From: Pseudobdellovibrio sp.
Lineage (GTDB): Bacteria > Bdellovibrionota > Bdellovibrionia > Bdellovibrionales > Bdellovibrionaceae
Assembly: GCA_023701385.1 (NCBI GenBank)
Contig: JAMPXC010000017.1
Span: 1 to 59,845 of the forward strand
Reading direction: 5' to 3'
DNA: 59,845 nt
Positions 24,491-33,321 of the stretch are shown one piece after another. Positions within the stretch are counted from its first letter, which is position 1. Every line of letters begins with the position of its first letter. The notes below the pieces were generated by a model. That model ran no database searches. It worked only from the letters and a program-made list of their open reading frames with translations, and was not told where the DNA came from. The position numbers and the translations under genes were made by a program.

Positions 24491-26239
24491 CTATTCTAGA
24501 GTTTTTTCCATTTTAGGTTTTAGCTCATTCCACTCAAGAAATTGAGTAAAGGTTAACTCAGAAAGAATGTCCCCTTTTTTATTGATAAATATGACTGTTG
24601 GCAAGCCTTTGACTTTATATTTCTCAATAATCTGTTTAACTTCAGGAGTGTCCTCGGTAGCGTCAATTTTAACCAGTTTAAACTGCTTAGATAACTCTAC
24701 AAATTCAGGATTCGTGTAAGTTTTTTCCTCTAGCTCGTGGCAGGCGGCACACCATTCAGCAAAGAAATCTAACATCACAGGCTGGTTATCGGCCTTAGCT
24801 TGGGCAAGAACCGCCTCAGAATATGGGGTCCATTTGATCAGGCTTTCACCCACAACACCTTCAACTTGGTTGCTGAAAATAGGGCTTACTTGATCACGTT
24901 TAAAGACCGCTAAAAGAGTTAGTGTAAGGGAGGCTACAAATACCACAATAAAAAGACCTTGTCGGTAAGGGTGCTTTCTTTGAAAGTGGAAAGCACCTTG
25001 CCAGATGGAAATTGCCATTAAAGTTAAGCCTAAAATGATGATCCAATATTCCATCGGAACTACAAATTTTAAATAATAAAGAGCCACACCGATCATTAAA
25101 AGACCAAGAGTAAACTTGATAAATTCCATCCACGGACCAGAGCGTGGAAGTTTTTTTAAGATCTGGCTTGAAGCACCGATCGCGATGAAAATTAAACCTA
25201 AGCCCATCGCGTAAGTGAATAATAAACTAAAACCAAGAAGCGCGTTTTGTGTTGTTGATACGAAACTTAAAATCGAAACAAGCACAGGTCCCACACAAGG
25301 GCTAGCAACGATTCCCGCAACCATACCCATAAAGAAGGCGCCTGTGTAACCTTGGCTTTTTCCTGATCCGCCGAAACGGCTTCTGATAAACGCCGGTACT
25401 TGTAATTCGAAAGCGCCCCACATACTTAACGCCATCAAGACGAATAAGCCAACTAGTGAAGATAAAACCCATTTGTTTTGTAAAGCTTGTCCAAAGATCG
25501 CACCTGTTAAAGCCGCAATAACACCTAAAGACGAGTAGGTGACTGCGATGCCTAAAACATAAAACACCGAACGTAAAATATTTTGCATGCGGGATTTATT
25601 ATGAGCGTCGTTTCCTAAGATTGAAAGTGTGATCGGGATCATCGGAAAAATACAAGGCGTAAAGCTTGTTAAAATTCCGGCTAAGAAAACTAACAGAAAA
25701 GTTAAATAAAAGTTTTTCGCTAATTGGTTCTCGATAGTTCCCGCAGAAAACATCGACATCGATGGTTTTACATCTTCTTTCATTTGTGTGAAATTCACAT
25801 CAATAACTACATTATAAGTTTTTGGTAAATAACAAACTTGGTCGCTGCAAATTTGATATTTTAAATCAAACATGAGCTTTTCCATTTTGTTTTTTACTTT
25901 TTCTGGAGATTCGATTTGTAGTTCAATTTCGCCATCTTCAAATAAACCTTTGCGTTTTTTTTTCGAAAACTTATCAAAGAATTCAATTTCTGGTTTTAGC
26001 TTTAACTGACCAACTTTGAAATTATCTGGATTAACATTTAAAATTTTAAATTGATCCGCATAGGCATGGAAACCTTTTGGTAAAGTGACAGAAATACGGG
26101 CCGATTTGATTTGGCCTTCCTGCAGCGTTAGCGGTTGAGTCAGAATATGAAACTGCGCTTCGCCAGCCAAATCATTGGCAGCAAAAACAGAGCAGAAAGA
26201 AATAAGAACTAAACAAAAAACACTTACGACCTTAGTCAT
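24491..26239 (-). CDS. dsbD: Thiol:disulfide interchange protein DsbD
   Basis: 582 aa from the ATG at 26239, where a signal peptide starts and GAAGGG sits upstream (an in-frame ATG at 26296 is less likely). DsbD passes electrons from cytoplasmic thioredoxin to periplasmic substrates. All three modules are present: the alpha domain with its Cys pair in ICSDQVCYLP, eight membrane segments with FTPCIFPMIP and ASPCVGPVLV (the two buried redox Cys), and the C-terminal thioredoxin domain with WCAACHELEE. No accessory dsb genes lie nearby. Confidence 0.95.
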   Translation of the reverse strand: MTKVVSVFCLVLISFCSVFAANDLAGEAQFHILTQPLTLQEGQIKSARISVTLPKGFHAYADQFKILNVNPDNFKVGQLKLKPEIEFFDKFSKKKRKGLFEDGEIELQIESPEKVKNKMEKLMFDLKYQICSDQVCYLPKTYNVVIDVNFTQMKEDVKPSMSMFSAGTIENQLAKNFYLTFLLVFLAGILTSFTPCIFPMIPITLSILGNDAHNKSRMQNILRSVFYVLGIAVTYSSLGVIAALTGAIFGQALQNKWVLSSLVGLFVLMALSMWGAFELQVPAFIRSRFGGSGKSQGYTGAFFMGMVAGIVASPCVGPVLVSILSFVSTTQNALLGFSLLFTYAMGLGLIFIAIGASSQILKKLPRSGPWMEFIKFTLGLLMIGVALYYLKFVVPMEYWIIILGLTLMAISIWQGAFHFQRKHPYRQGLFIVVFVASLTLTLLAVFKRDQVSPIFSNQVEGVVGESLIKWTPYSEAVLAQAKADNQPVMLDFFAEWCAACHELEEKTYTNPEFVELSKQFKLVKIDATEDTPEVKQIIEKYKVKGLPTVIFINKKGDILSELTFTQFLEWNELKPKMEKTLE

Positions 26240-26337
26240 ACTTACCCTTCGGAACGTTATGGGAATTAATTTACCATTATTCATTCTTAAAGGCATCGTA
26301 AAAACCTAGACCTTTTTCTAGTTTCACCAGGACTGCA

Positions 26338-26365
26338 TTAACTTTGGTCACCAGTCTACCGATGA
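26338..26365 (+). promoter_or_regulatory. Candidate flagellar sigma-28-type promoter of motAB
   Basis: TTAACTTT (26338-26345), 12 bases, then ACCGATGA (26358-26365). Each half matches the FliA consensus (TAAAGTTT / GCCGATAA) at six of eight positions, with the spacer one base longer than usual. It lies 26 bases before the motA ATG. Confidence 0.35.
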
Positions 26366-26391
26366 AACGATTGTAGAAAAAAGAGGTCTCA

Positions 26392-27261
26392 ATGGGATTT
26401 GTAGGTATATTAGTAGTTTTCGCCATGGTGTTTGGTGGATACGCGTTAGCCGGTGGTGGCTTCGGCGTTATCATTCACTCTGCGCCGCTAGAGCTAATGA
26501 TCATCGGTGGTGCCGCGTTAGGTGCTTACATCATTGCAAATCCAATGAAAGTTATCAAAGCAGGTTTCAAATTAGGAATCCATGCGATGACTTCAAAAGG
26601 CCCGCAGAAAAAAGATTACTTAGATTTGTTACAAATGCTTTTTCAATTATTCCAAGTGTTCCGTAAAGAAGGTCCACAAGGGGTAGAGAAGCATATCGAG
26701 CAACCAGAACAATCTGATATTTTTAAAGCTTACCCAACGGTAATGAAGAATCACCACGCAGTTCACTTTTTATGTGACACGATGAAAGTAATTTTATCGA
26801 CTGACTTATCACAATACGACATCGACGATTTAATGGATAATGACTTAAAAGCAATCCACGCCGAAGAACACTTAGCGCAACATGCGGTGCAAATGGTGGC
26901 GGATGGTTTCCCTGGTTTAGGTATCGTTGCCGCCGTATTAGGTATCGTGAAAACGATGGGTCACTTAACTGAAGGTAATGAAAAGATCGGTCAGTTAGTT
27001 GCCGGTGCCTTAGTAGGAACGATGTTAGGGGTATTCGGTGCGTACGGTCTTATTGGTCCAACAGCGACTAAGATGGCTGCAGACATCGAAGCTGAAGGCA
27101 GATTTTTAAACTGTATTAAAGCAGCGGTTGTTGCGCTTCAACGTGGTTCGCCTCCGTTGGTGTGTGTTGAGTACGCTCGCCGTACAATCATGCCGGAAGA
27201 GCGCCCGACATTTGATGAGTTAGATAAAGCGACAAAAGATATTAAAAAAGCTGCGGCTTAA
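26392..27261 (+). CDS. motA: Flagellar stator protein MotA
   Basis: 289 aa, typical. With MotB it forms the proton-driven stator. Four membrane segments can be placed: VGILVVFAMVFGGYALAG, APLELMIIGGAALGAYIIAN, FPGLGIVAAVLGIVKTMG and ALVGTMLGVFGAYGLIGPTA; the Pro in the TM3 and TM4 motifs is conserved. The large cytoplasmic loop carries the charged region that touches FliG (FRKEGPQGVEKHIEQP). GAGG precedes the ATG. motB follows after 25 bases. Confidence 0.96.
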   Translation: MGFVGILVVFAMVFGGYALAGGGFGVIIHSAPLELMIIGGAALGAYIIANPMKVIKAGFKLGIHAMTSKGPQKKDYLDLLQMLFQLFQVFRKEGPQGVEKHIEQPEQSDIFKAYPTVMKNHHAVHFLCDTMKVILSTDLSQYDIDDLMDNDLKAIHAEEHLAQHAVQMVADGFPGLGIVAAVLGIVKTMGHLTEGNEKIGQLVAGALVGTMLGVFGAYGLIGPTATKMAADIEAEGRFLNCIKAAVVALQRGSPPLVCVEYARRTIMPEERPTFDELDKATKDIKKAAA

Positions 27262-27286
27262 TTTATAAGAACTTAATTAGGAATAT

Positions 27287-28246
27287 ATGGCTAAGAAACA
27301 GCAAATCGTTATTAAAAAGATTATCGTACAAGGCGGCGGTCACCATGGTGGATCGTGGAAGGTTGCCTTGGCCGATTTCATGACAGCGATGATGGCGTTC
27401 TTCTTAGTTATGTGGTTAATGAGTCAATCAGATCAAACTAAAAAGGCGATCTCTGATTATTTCTCGACTCCTTCAGTGATCGAATATAATTTCCAAAACT
27501 TCGGTGCGGAAATCACTCTTGAAAAATTATTCTTAGATTTCGTGAATGAACCATTAAAAGCAATGCAAAGTTTTATGGAACCTTCAACGAAGAGCCCGAA
27601 TGTTTTAGATATGGGTTCAGAAAAAGTTGTTGCCGCTTACATGGCTGACAAAATGACTGACATTGCAAAGAACGTAGAAATTTCGCAAGATGGTTTTGAT
27701 TTTGATATTCCAGATGTTTATTTATTCGAACGCGGAAGTTCACAACCTAAAGTGGGCTTTGTCGATGTGATGGATAAATTAACTGCGGTAACAGCGGGTT
27801 TAAAAGATGCTGAGATCAAAGTAACATCAGCATTATTTATTCAGTTAGTGCCAGATCAAAAAGCAAAAACAGCAGATAAAGTAGCGTTAGAGCGTTTAGC
27901 TTTAGTTACAAATAAAGTAAATGCAGCGTTTGATTCCAACACAAACACTGTAGTTGGCGCTACGAACATTAAAGATAAAAAAGGCGATTACGATCCAGAA
28001 CGTTTGATGGGATTTATCCGCATCAGTATCCGTCAAAAAGAAGTTGAAGGTAAAAAACGCCGTAAGCTAGAAAGCTTATTTGGTAATACCAAGCAAGAAA
28101 GTAAATTAGATCTAGTGCCGCAAGAAAAACCTAAAGCAAAGCCTGCTCCGGGTGCGGATCCAAATCTAAATTTAATTAATCCTGTTGATATCGAAGTGAT
28201 GAAGCTTGATCAGGAATTCAATCCTGGCAATAACTCAAAAGACTAA
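27287..28246 (+). CDS. motB: Flagellar stator protein MotB
   Basis: 319 aa. One membrane helix with the proton-carrying Asp30 in [18 protein letters not shown], followed by the plug region ([15 protein letters not shown]). The periplasmic part keeps a [11 protein letters not shown] strand like the start of an OmpA/MotB domain, but the usual TDxxG...LSxxRA peptidoglycan-binding signature is hard to find; [18 protein letters not shown] sits there instead. The Pro/Lys tail is probably disordered. It is co-transcribed with motA and ends 3 bases before a convergent gene. Confidence 0.93.
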   Translation: MAKKQQIVIKKIIVQGGGHHGGSWKVALADFMTAMMAFFLVMWLMSQSDQTKKAISDYFSTPSVIEYNFQNFGAEITLEKLFLDFVNEPLKAMQSFMEPSTKSPNVLDMGSEKVVAAYMADKMTDIAKNVEISQDGFDFDIPDVYLFERGSSQPKVGFVDVMDKLTAVTAGLKDAEIKVTSALFIQLVPDQKAKTADKVALERLALVTNKVNAAFDSNTNTVVGATNIKDKKGDYDPERLMGFIRISIRQKEVEGKKRRKLESLFGNTKQESKLDLVPQEKPKAKPAPGADPNLNLINPVDIEVMKLDQEFNPGNNSKD

Positions 28247-28249
28247 CTT

Positions 28250-29005
28250 CTAGTAATTTAACTGAAAGCCAAGAAAATAACCGGGCTTAGAACGATCACC
28301 GAATTGTGATGTATTGCTCGGTAATGTCATACCGGCTTCAATACGGCTATTCGGAAAAGCATTGTAATAACCCGTTGCCAATAAATCGATATAGTTAGCG
28401 TAAGCTTGCGAGTATTCCATCGTGTAACCTGCGCCTAACTCGTAGCCCGTTCTTTCGCTAAACTTGGTGTTCATTTTTACACGCGCATAGTAAGCGGATG
28501 AGCCGGTGCCTTCATAGTTATTCTGCCACTCCAAAAGTCCAGAGAAACGCGAATAATCTAATCTAAAACCGTAGCGAATGCCGTTGCGATTTTGCGTTTT
28601 ATAAAAGTGATCATCGTGCACATAAAAAACAAATTTTGAATTTGATTGAAAATCGACAAAAACTTCGGCGACATATTTAAGCCAAAGATTATCATCATCA
28701 TTTCCTAGTTTAGAAATGTTAGAACCCCAGAAGCCCAGTTTAAATTGACTGCCCAGATTAACTAGAACCGTCGCATTCATGGCAAAGCCGTTATTACTAT
28801 AAGAAAGACCACGATCAAGAAAGTTTGAAGTTAAGCGTGCATAACCAGTGATGCCGTAGTTCGGCGTTGCACCGCCGCCACCTTTGTCAGATTTTTTATC
28901 TTTATCACCTGGTTGTGCCGAATAGGTAGGAGCAGCCATTGCTAACTGTGAAGCCAGCGTAAAAACAAAAAGAAGTGAAGCAGCCCTGTGGCGCAAGAAC
29001 GTCAT
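28250..29005 (-). CDS. TorF-like outer-membrane protein (Gcw_chp family)
   Basis: 251 aa from the ATG at 29005, where a signal peptide begins (LRHRAASLLFVFTLASQLAM; ATG at 29065 is also in frame). After a Lys/Gly-rich linker the mature protein is strand-rich with the family opening GYARLTSNFLDRGLSYSNNG and LGFWGSNIS, and a terminal strand ending in Tyr (FLGFQLNY), the usual outer-membrane barrel signal. Probable 12-strand-like barrel; a putative porin or an adhesion-related surface protein. It is divergent from the exonuclease gene with 71 bases between starts. Confidence 0.8.
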   Translation of the reverse strand: MTFLRHRAASLLFVFTLASQLAMAAPTYSAQPGDKDKKSDKGGGGATPNYGITGYARLTSNFLDRGLSYSNNGFAMNATVLVNLGSQFKLGFWGSNISKLGNDDDNLWLKYVAEVFVDFQSNSKFVFYVHDDHFYKTQNRNGIRYGFRLDYSRFSGLLEWQNNYEGTGSSAYYARVKMNTKFSERTGYELGAGYTMEYSQAYANYIDLLATGYYNAFPNSRIEAGMTLPSNTSQFGDRSKPGYFLGFQLNY

Positions 29006-29076
29006 TGTTTTATTGTCAGAATTAATGCACAAATAAGCAATCAAAGCTAGAATGATACATACCAAAGTTGGAGCCT

Positions 29077-29904
29077 ATGAGTCTATTTAACGAACTTTCC
29101 CTGTGGTCGGATTATCCAATCGTTGCTTTTGACACTGAAACGAGTGGTCCATACCCCTTAGAATCAGAAATTGTCGAGCTTGGGGCTGTTAAATGGTTCA
29201 AAGGCGAAATCATCGGCCAGTTTCAGACATTGTTAAAACCTTCAAAACCGATGACTCAAGATAATATCAATATTCATGGTATCACTAACGAAATGGTGGC
29301 CGATGCACCATTCATGAAAGATCAAATCGTGGCTTTTCATGAATTTATCAAAGATTCGTTATTAATCGCCCATCATGCGCCGTTTGATTTAGGTTTTATC
29401 GCCCCTGAGTTTGAAAAAGCGGGATTGCCGTTTCCAACGAACGTGCATCTTTGCTCAAGCTTAATTTCAAGAGCGTTACTGCACACGACAAACCACAAAT
29501 TACAAACTTTAGTGAAAGAATTAAATCTAGTGGGTGGTGATGCGCACCGAGCTTATGACGATGCCTACGCGTGTTTACAAGTTTTTATGAAAGCCGCAGA
29601 AAAATTAGATGTGCCATCGTTAGAAAAACTAAAAGCGGTACAAGCTAAAAAATTAGAGTGGGCCAATTACACACTATTTTCAAAACAAACAGAGCAGATT
29701 AAATCTCTAGTCGATGCGATTCAAAAGCAAAAAACGATTCAGATTGTTTATGAAGGCGGGCAAAGTAAAAACAAATTACGCCCGATTACTCCCAAGGGTA
29801 TCGTTAGAAACCCTGACGGAGATTACGTGCACGCTGAGTGTGGTTTAGATAATCAGCGTAAACGTTTTTATCTCTCTAAAATTATTGATATCGAACTAGT
29901 TTAG
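29077..29904 (+). CDS. DEDDh 3'-5' exonuclease with C-terminal WYL-like domain
   Basis: 275 aa from the ATG at 29077 (GGAG upstream). Residues 10-180 are a DnaQ-like exonuclease: FDTET at 18-22 (Asp19, Glu21), IHGITNEMV, AHHAPFDLGF (third Asp) and HRAYDDA (His and Asp). The last ~70 residues (LVDAIQKQKTIQIVYEGG ... LRPITPKGIV ... KRFYLSKIIDIEL) match the WYL sensor-domain pattern, though the W-Y-L tripeptide itself is altered. WYL domains bind nucleotide or DNA-end ligands in other proteins, so the nuclease may be ligand-controlled (inference). Not a replicative epsilon subunit. Confidence 0.88.
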   Translation: MSLFNELSLWSDYPIVAFDTETSGPYPLESEIVELGAVKWFKGEIIGQFQTLLKPSKPMTQDNINIHGITNEMVADAPFMKDQIVAFHEFIKDSLLIAHHAPFDLGFIAPEFEKAGLPFPTNVHLCSSLISRALLHTTNHKLQTLVKELNLVGGDAHRAYDDAYACLQVFMKAAEKLDVPSLEKLKAVQAKKLEWANYTLFSKQTEQIKSLVDAIQKQKTIQIVYEGGQSKNKLRPITPKGIVRNPDGDYVHAECGLDNQRKRFYLSKIIDIELV

Positions 29905-30800
29905 TCTTTGTGGATTTCTATCAGGCGGGCTTTGATTTTTTCGGCCAGCTTTTCTAAGTGTTTGAAATCATCGCCAGCTCTAAGCTGTAAGGCTTTTTTC
30001 TCTTCGTCTAAGCCCTTGCCATCAAGCGCTGCGCTTAAGAAGCGTTCGAAGGCGTAAACTGGGCCTGCGATTCTGTGCGAGATAAATTTTGCTACCGAAA
30101 ATAGGACGATTGAAAACGCTAGAACTAGAATTCCAAAAGAATATAAGAAGGCTTTTGTATATTCTTCGTGGGATTCGTAAACACCTAATTCTTTAAGGGC
30201 GATTTTAAAATACGTGTATGAGAATACCATACACACTAGCGAAACTAACACGCCTGTGCCGATGAAAATAAAAGCGTATTTTAATTGGAAGCGTTTGTTG
30301 ATCCAGAATTTATTTCGGTAATCTTGATCAGGCCATAGTAGCTTGCCGTCTTTGAATAAGGAATAAATTAACAGCGCGTAACCAACCCATTGGATCATGT
30401 CGGCCACATTCCAAATTGGTGTGTGGTAGTTGCTGATTTTCATACTGATAAAATCTAAAACATAACCATAGTACGTGCGGTCTAAAACGTTTCCTAAAAT
30501 ACCGCCCACTAAAAGTGATAAACCTAAACGTAGGCGCATCACTTTCACGGGAACCATAAATTGTAAGAATGCATATAAGCTTAAAATAAAAAAGCCGCTT
30601 GTTGACAAAGTAACGATACGAAGAAACGCAGGTAGTTTTGAAAACATACCTAACATGGCGCCATCATTGTTTACGAGGACGAAGTGGATTGGTCCCACCC
30701 AGTGCTCTGTCATAGTCCACGCCCAATTTTTTGAAGCTTGATCGGCAAACACTGCTAAAAGTAGTGTTGCGACAACCAAAAGCCAATCTCTAGTTTTCAT
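29901..30800 (-). CDS. lspA: Lipoprotein signal peptidase II fused to a two-TM HAMP-like module
   Basis: 299 aa, about twice the usual ~165. Residues 1-155 are a complete LspA: Asp20 in ADQASKNW, NNDGAMLG, catalytic Asp107 in GGILGNVLDR and Asp134 in WNVADM, four membrane helices. Then come two more membrane helices (FQLKYAFIFIGTGVLVSLVC and SFGILVLAFSIVLFSVAKFI) with a ~20-residue loop between, and a HAMP-like cytoplasmic segment (SHRIAGPVYAFERFLSA ... RAGDDFKHLEKLAEKIKARL). The fusion is in one frame with no sign of a sequencing break. It overlaps the exonuclease end by four bases and lies 29 bases from dacB. Confidence 0.9.
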   Translation of the reverse strand: MKTRDWLLVVATLLLAVFADQASKNWAWTMTEHWVGPIHFVLVNNDGAMLGMFSKLPAFLRIVTLSTSGFFILSLYAFLQFMVPVKVMRLRLGLSLLVGGILGNVLDRTYYGYVLDFISMKISNYHTPIWNVADMIQWVGYALLIYSLFKDGKLLWPDQDYRNKFWINKRFQLKYAFIFIGTGVLVSLVCMVFSYTYFKIALKELGVYESHEEYTKAFLYSFGILVLAFSIVLFSVAKFISHRIAGPVYAFERFLSAALDGKGLDEEKKALQLRAGDDFKHLEKLAEKIKARLIEIHKD

Positions 30801-30829
30801 ATCACTATTTTGCCGATACAGTTTATAAA

Positions 30830-32215
30830 ATGAACTACATATTGCGATTATTAATTTTACTCAACTATGGTCTGGCGCCAGCGATAGCGACAGCGCAAAC
30901 ATCTCAATCATTGCAGGGAACAGTTAAAGAAATTCTAACCAAAAATAAGATTAGCCTTGAGCATGTGGGTCTTGTTATTTCTTTGAAAGATCAAGATATC
31001 GCCGAAAACAACGCTAAAAAATTATATATTCCGGCCTCGATTTCAAAACTTTTAACTTCATATTCAGTTCTGAAAAATATTGATCTGACAGAGAAGTTTA
31101 AAACCGAGTTGTATTTTGACGGAAAAAATCTTTACTTAAAAGGTAATGGCGATCCTAGTTTTGTCTCTGAAAATCTATGGTATCTAGTGAATGAATTTAC
31201 CCGTCAGAAAGTTCGCTTAATTTCCGGAGATATTATTGTTGACGATTATTATTTTGATGATGTCAGATTCGATAATTCGCGCGAAGCAACACGCGTGGAT
31301 CGTTCATATGATGCGCCGGTTGGGGCGATGAGCTTTAATTGGAACTCGGTGAATATATTTGTTAAACCGGGTGAGAAAGAAAATGATAAAGCCCAGGTCG
31401 TACTTGATCCGGAAAATTTGTATTTCGGTTTAATCAATAAAACAGTGACTAAGAAAAAGTTGAGCCGTGAGTTAATTATCGATGTGAACCAGAAAGAGCG
31501 CACCATCACGGTAACAGGTGATGTGTTAAAAGGTGGGCTTGAAAAAGCTTACTATAAAAATGTGGCTGATCCTGAACAGTGGGCCGGCGAAAACTTACGG
31601 GCTTTTTTGAGCCAAAGAGGCATCGAAGTTAAAGGCAAGGTTAAGCACGGAAAAACTCCTTCAGCAGCAGAGAAAATTGTTACTTTCGAGAGTAAAAGTT
31701 TGTCGATGATCTTGGCTGATATGAATAAGTTTTCGAATAACTACGTGGCTGAAATGTTAACTAAGAATATGGCGGCCTTGTCAGGTGAAACTCCGGCGAC
31801 ATTAGCCACTGGTGTAAAGGTGATTCAGAAAGACCTTAAAGAGCTTGGGTTAGGTAAAGAAGATTTTAAAATTTTTAATCCATCAGGATTAACTCGCGAT
31901 AACCAACTGTCAGCTCACGCCATGGGATCTGTGTTAAAGGCCATGCAAAATGATTTTCGCTATTTTCCAACGCTGTTAGAGTCGCTTCCGATTGCAGCTA
32001 TTGATGGTACATTGAAAAAACGTATGAAAAATTCTCCGGCCTCAGGCTTTGTGCGTGCAAAAACGGGATATTTAGACGGTGTTGTCACTTTAGCGGGCTA
32101 TGCTGGACAAAAGAACGGGGATATTTACCGCTTCGCGTTTCTATACAATGGTCCACAAGATGAGGCGCGTGTGCGTGAAGCTTTTGATCAAATCCTAATT
32201 TATCTTCTAAAATAA
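30830..32215 (+). CDS. dacB: D-alanyl-D-alanine carboxypeptidase/endopeptidase DacB (PBP4 type)
   Basis: 461 aa, class C penicillin-binding protein. Signal peptide at 1-22. Active-site motifs: SISK with Ser70 and Lys73 (PASISKLL), SNN (NKFSNNYVAEM) and KTG (RAKTGYLDG). The large insert between motifs 1 and 2 is typical of PBP4. It trims or cleaves peptidoglycan cross-links in the periplasm. It has no Shine-Dalgarno and starts only 29 bases from the divergent lsp start. The lytic transglycosylase gene follows 4 bases after its stop. Confidence 0.95.
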   Translation: MNYILRLLILLNYGLAPAIATAQTSQSLQGTVKEILTKNKISLEHVGLVISLKDQDIAENNAKKLYIPASISKLLTSYSVLKNIDLTEKFKTELYFDGKNLYLKGNGDPSFVSENLWYLVNEFTRQKVRLISGDIIVDDYYFDDVRFDNSREATRVDRSYDAPVGAMSFNWNSVNIFVKPGEKENDKAQVVLDPENLYFGLINKTVTKKKLSRELIIDVNQKERTITVTGDVLKGGLEKAYYKNVADPEQWAGENLRAFLSQRGIEVKGKVKHGKTPSAAEKIVTFESKSLSMILADMNKFSNNYVAEMLTKNMAALSGETPATLATGVKVIQKDLKELGLGKEDFKIFNPSGLTRDNQLSAHAMGSVLKAMQNDFRYFPTLLESLPIAAIDGTLKKRMKNSPASGFVRAKTGYLDGVVTLAGYAGQKNGDIYRFAFLYNGPQDEARVREAFDQILIYLLK

Positions 32216-32219
32216 AGAG

Positions 32220-33311
32220 GTGAGATTTTTATTTCTAGCGATCGCTATTTTTCTAATAAGCCTTCAAAGCGAAGCTCTGGTGACAGAGTGGAAGTCGACT
32301 CTTCCAAAAAAAACGGTATTTAAAGCTAACGAAGATATGCGCGGTCGCGTGGATTTCTGGAAGAAGATTTACTCTGAAGTTCCAGAAACAGCGGGGCTTT
32401 TTCATGACCCTGATTTTCCTGAATACGTGTTTGGTGAAATTAGCTGGGAACATATCCAAAACGATAAAAAACTATCAGCCGCTGAAAAAAGAAAAAAGAT
32501 CAATAATCTAATTAATTATGAGCGTATTCGTTTAGCAGCTAAGTGGAAAATTAAAAACATAAAGCGCATTCGGTTACAAACGGGCCTTAAAGAGCGCATG
32601 CAAAAAGCGTTGTTCTTATCTGGCCAATATCTTCCGATGATGGAAGACGTGTTTCGAAAAAAAAATCTTCCGGTTGAATTATCACGTCTTCCTTTTGTAG
32701 AAAGTTCTTTTAACGTCAATGCGCAGTCAAAAGTAGGAGCCAGCGGTTTATGGCAAATCATGCCGTTTGTAGCGCGCCCTGAAGGTTATATTAAAAACTT
32801 CTACGATAAACGTAATCACCCGTATTATGCCACGTTACTTGCTGCTGACATGTTACAAGATAACTACCGGGCTTTAAAAAAATGGCCATTAGCGATCTCG
32901 GCTTACAATCACGGTTTAGGTGGAATTAAAAAAATGGTTCGAGTCAGTAACTCGAGTTATTTGCCAGATTTAATTGAATCAGACGATAAAACAAGAAGCT
33001 GGGGTTTTGCTTCAGAAAATTTCTACGCTTGTTTCTTAGCGGTATTAGAAGTTGAAAGAGAAGCTAAGTCGTTGTTTGGCGATGATCTTTTAAAAGCAAA
33101 ACCACTTCCAATGAACCGCGTGATCACAGCGAAAGCTGTTCCGAAAAAAGTAGCACTTAAATATTTCGGTGGAAGCTTGGATAAATTAAGAAAATTCAAC
33201 CCGCACTTGAACATGACTTTACTTAAGAAAAGCAAAGTTATCCCGTCAGGTGTGCCGTTAGTATTACCTAAAAAAGCCAGCGCTAAGTACTTTAAAACAG
33301 CTGGTCTTTAA
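32220..33311 (+). CDS. Periplasmic lytic transglycosylase (SLT family, MltD-like)
   Basis: 363 aa. GTG start at 32220 with AAAGAG immediately before it. Signal peptide about 1-19. The SLT goose-lysozyme-like domain has the catalytic Glu in RLPFVESSFN, then SKVGASGLWQIMPF, NHPYYATLLAA and ISAYNHGLGGI, as in MltC/MltD enzymes that cut glycan strands to 1,6-anhydro-MurNAc. The C-terminal ~50 residues resemble a LysM-type unit (KKVALKYFGGSLDKLRKFN). Directly follows dacB, giving a paired peptidoglycan-remodelling operon. Confidence 0.92.
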   Translation: MRFLFLAIAIFLISLQSEALVTEWKSTLPKKTVFKANEDMRGRVDFWKKIYSEVPETAGLFHDPDFPEYVFGEISWEHIQNDKKLSAAEKRKKINNLINYERIRLAAKWKIKNIKRIRLQTGLKERMQKALFLSGQYLPMMEDVFRKKNLPVELSRLPFVESSFNVNAQSKVGASGLWQIMPFVARPEGYIKNFYDKRNHPYYATLLAADMLQDNYRALKKWPLAISAYNHGLGGIKKMVRVSNSSYLPDLIESDDKTRSWGFASENFYACFLAVLEVEREAKSLFGDDLLKAKPLPMNRVITAKAVPKKVALKYFGGSLDKLRKFNPHLNMTLLKKSKVIPSGVPLVLPKKASAKYFKTAGL

Positions 33312-33321
33312 TTTTTAAAAA

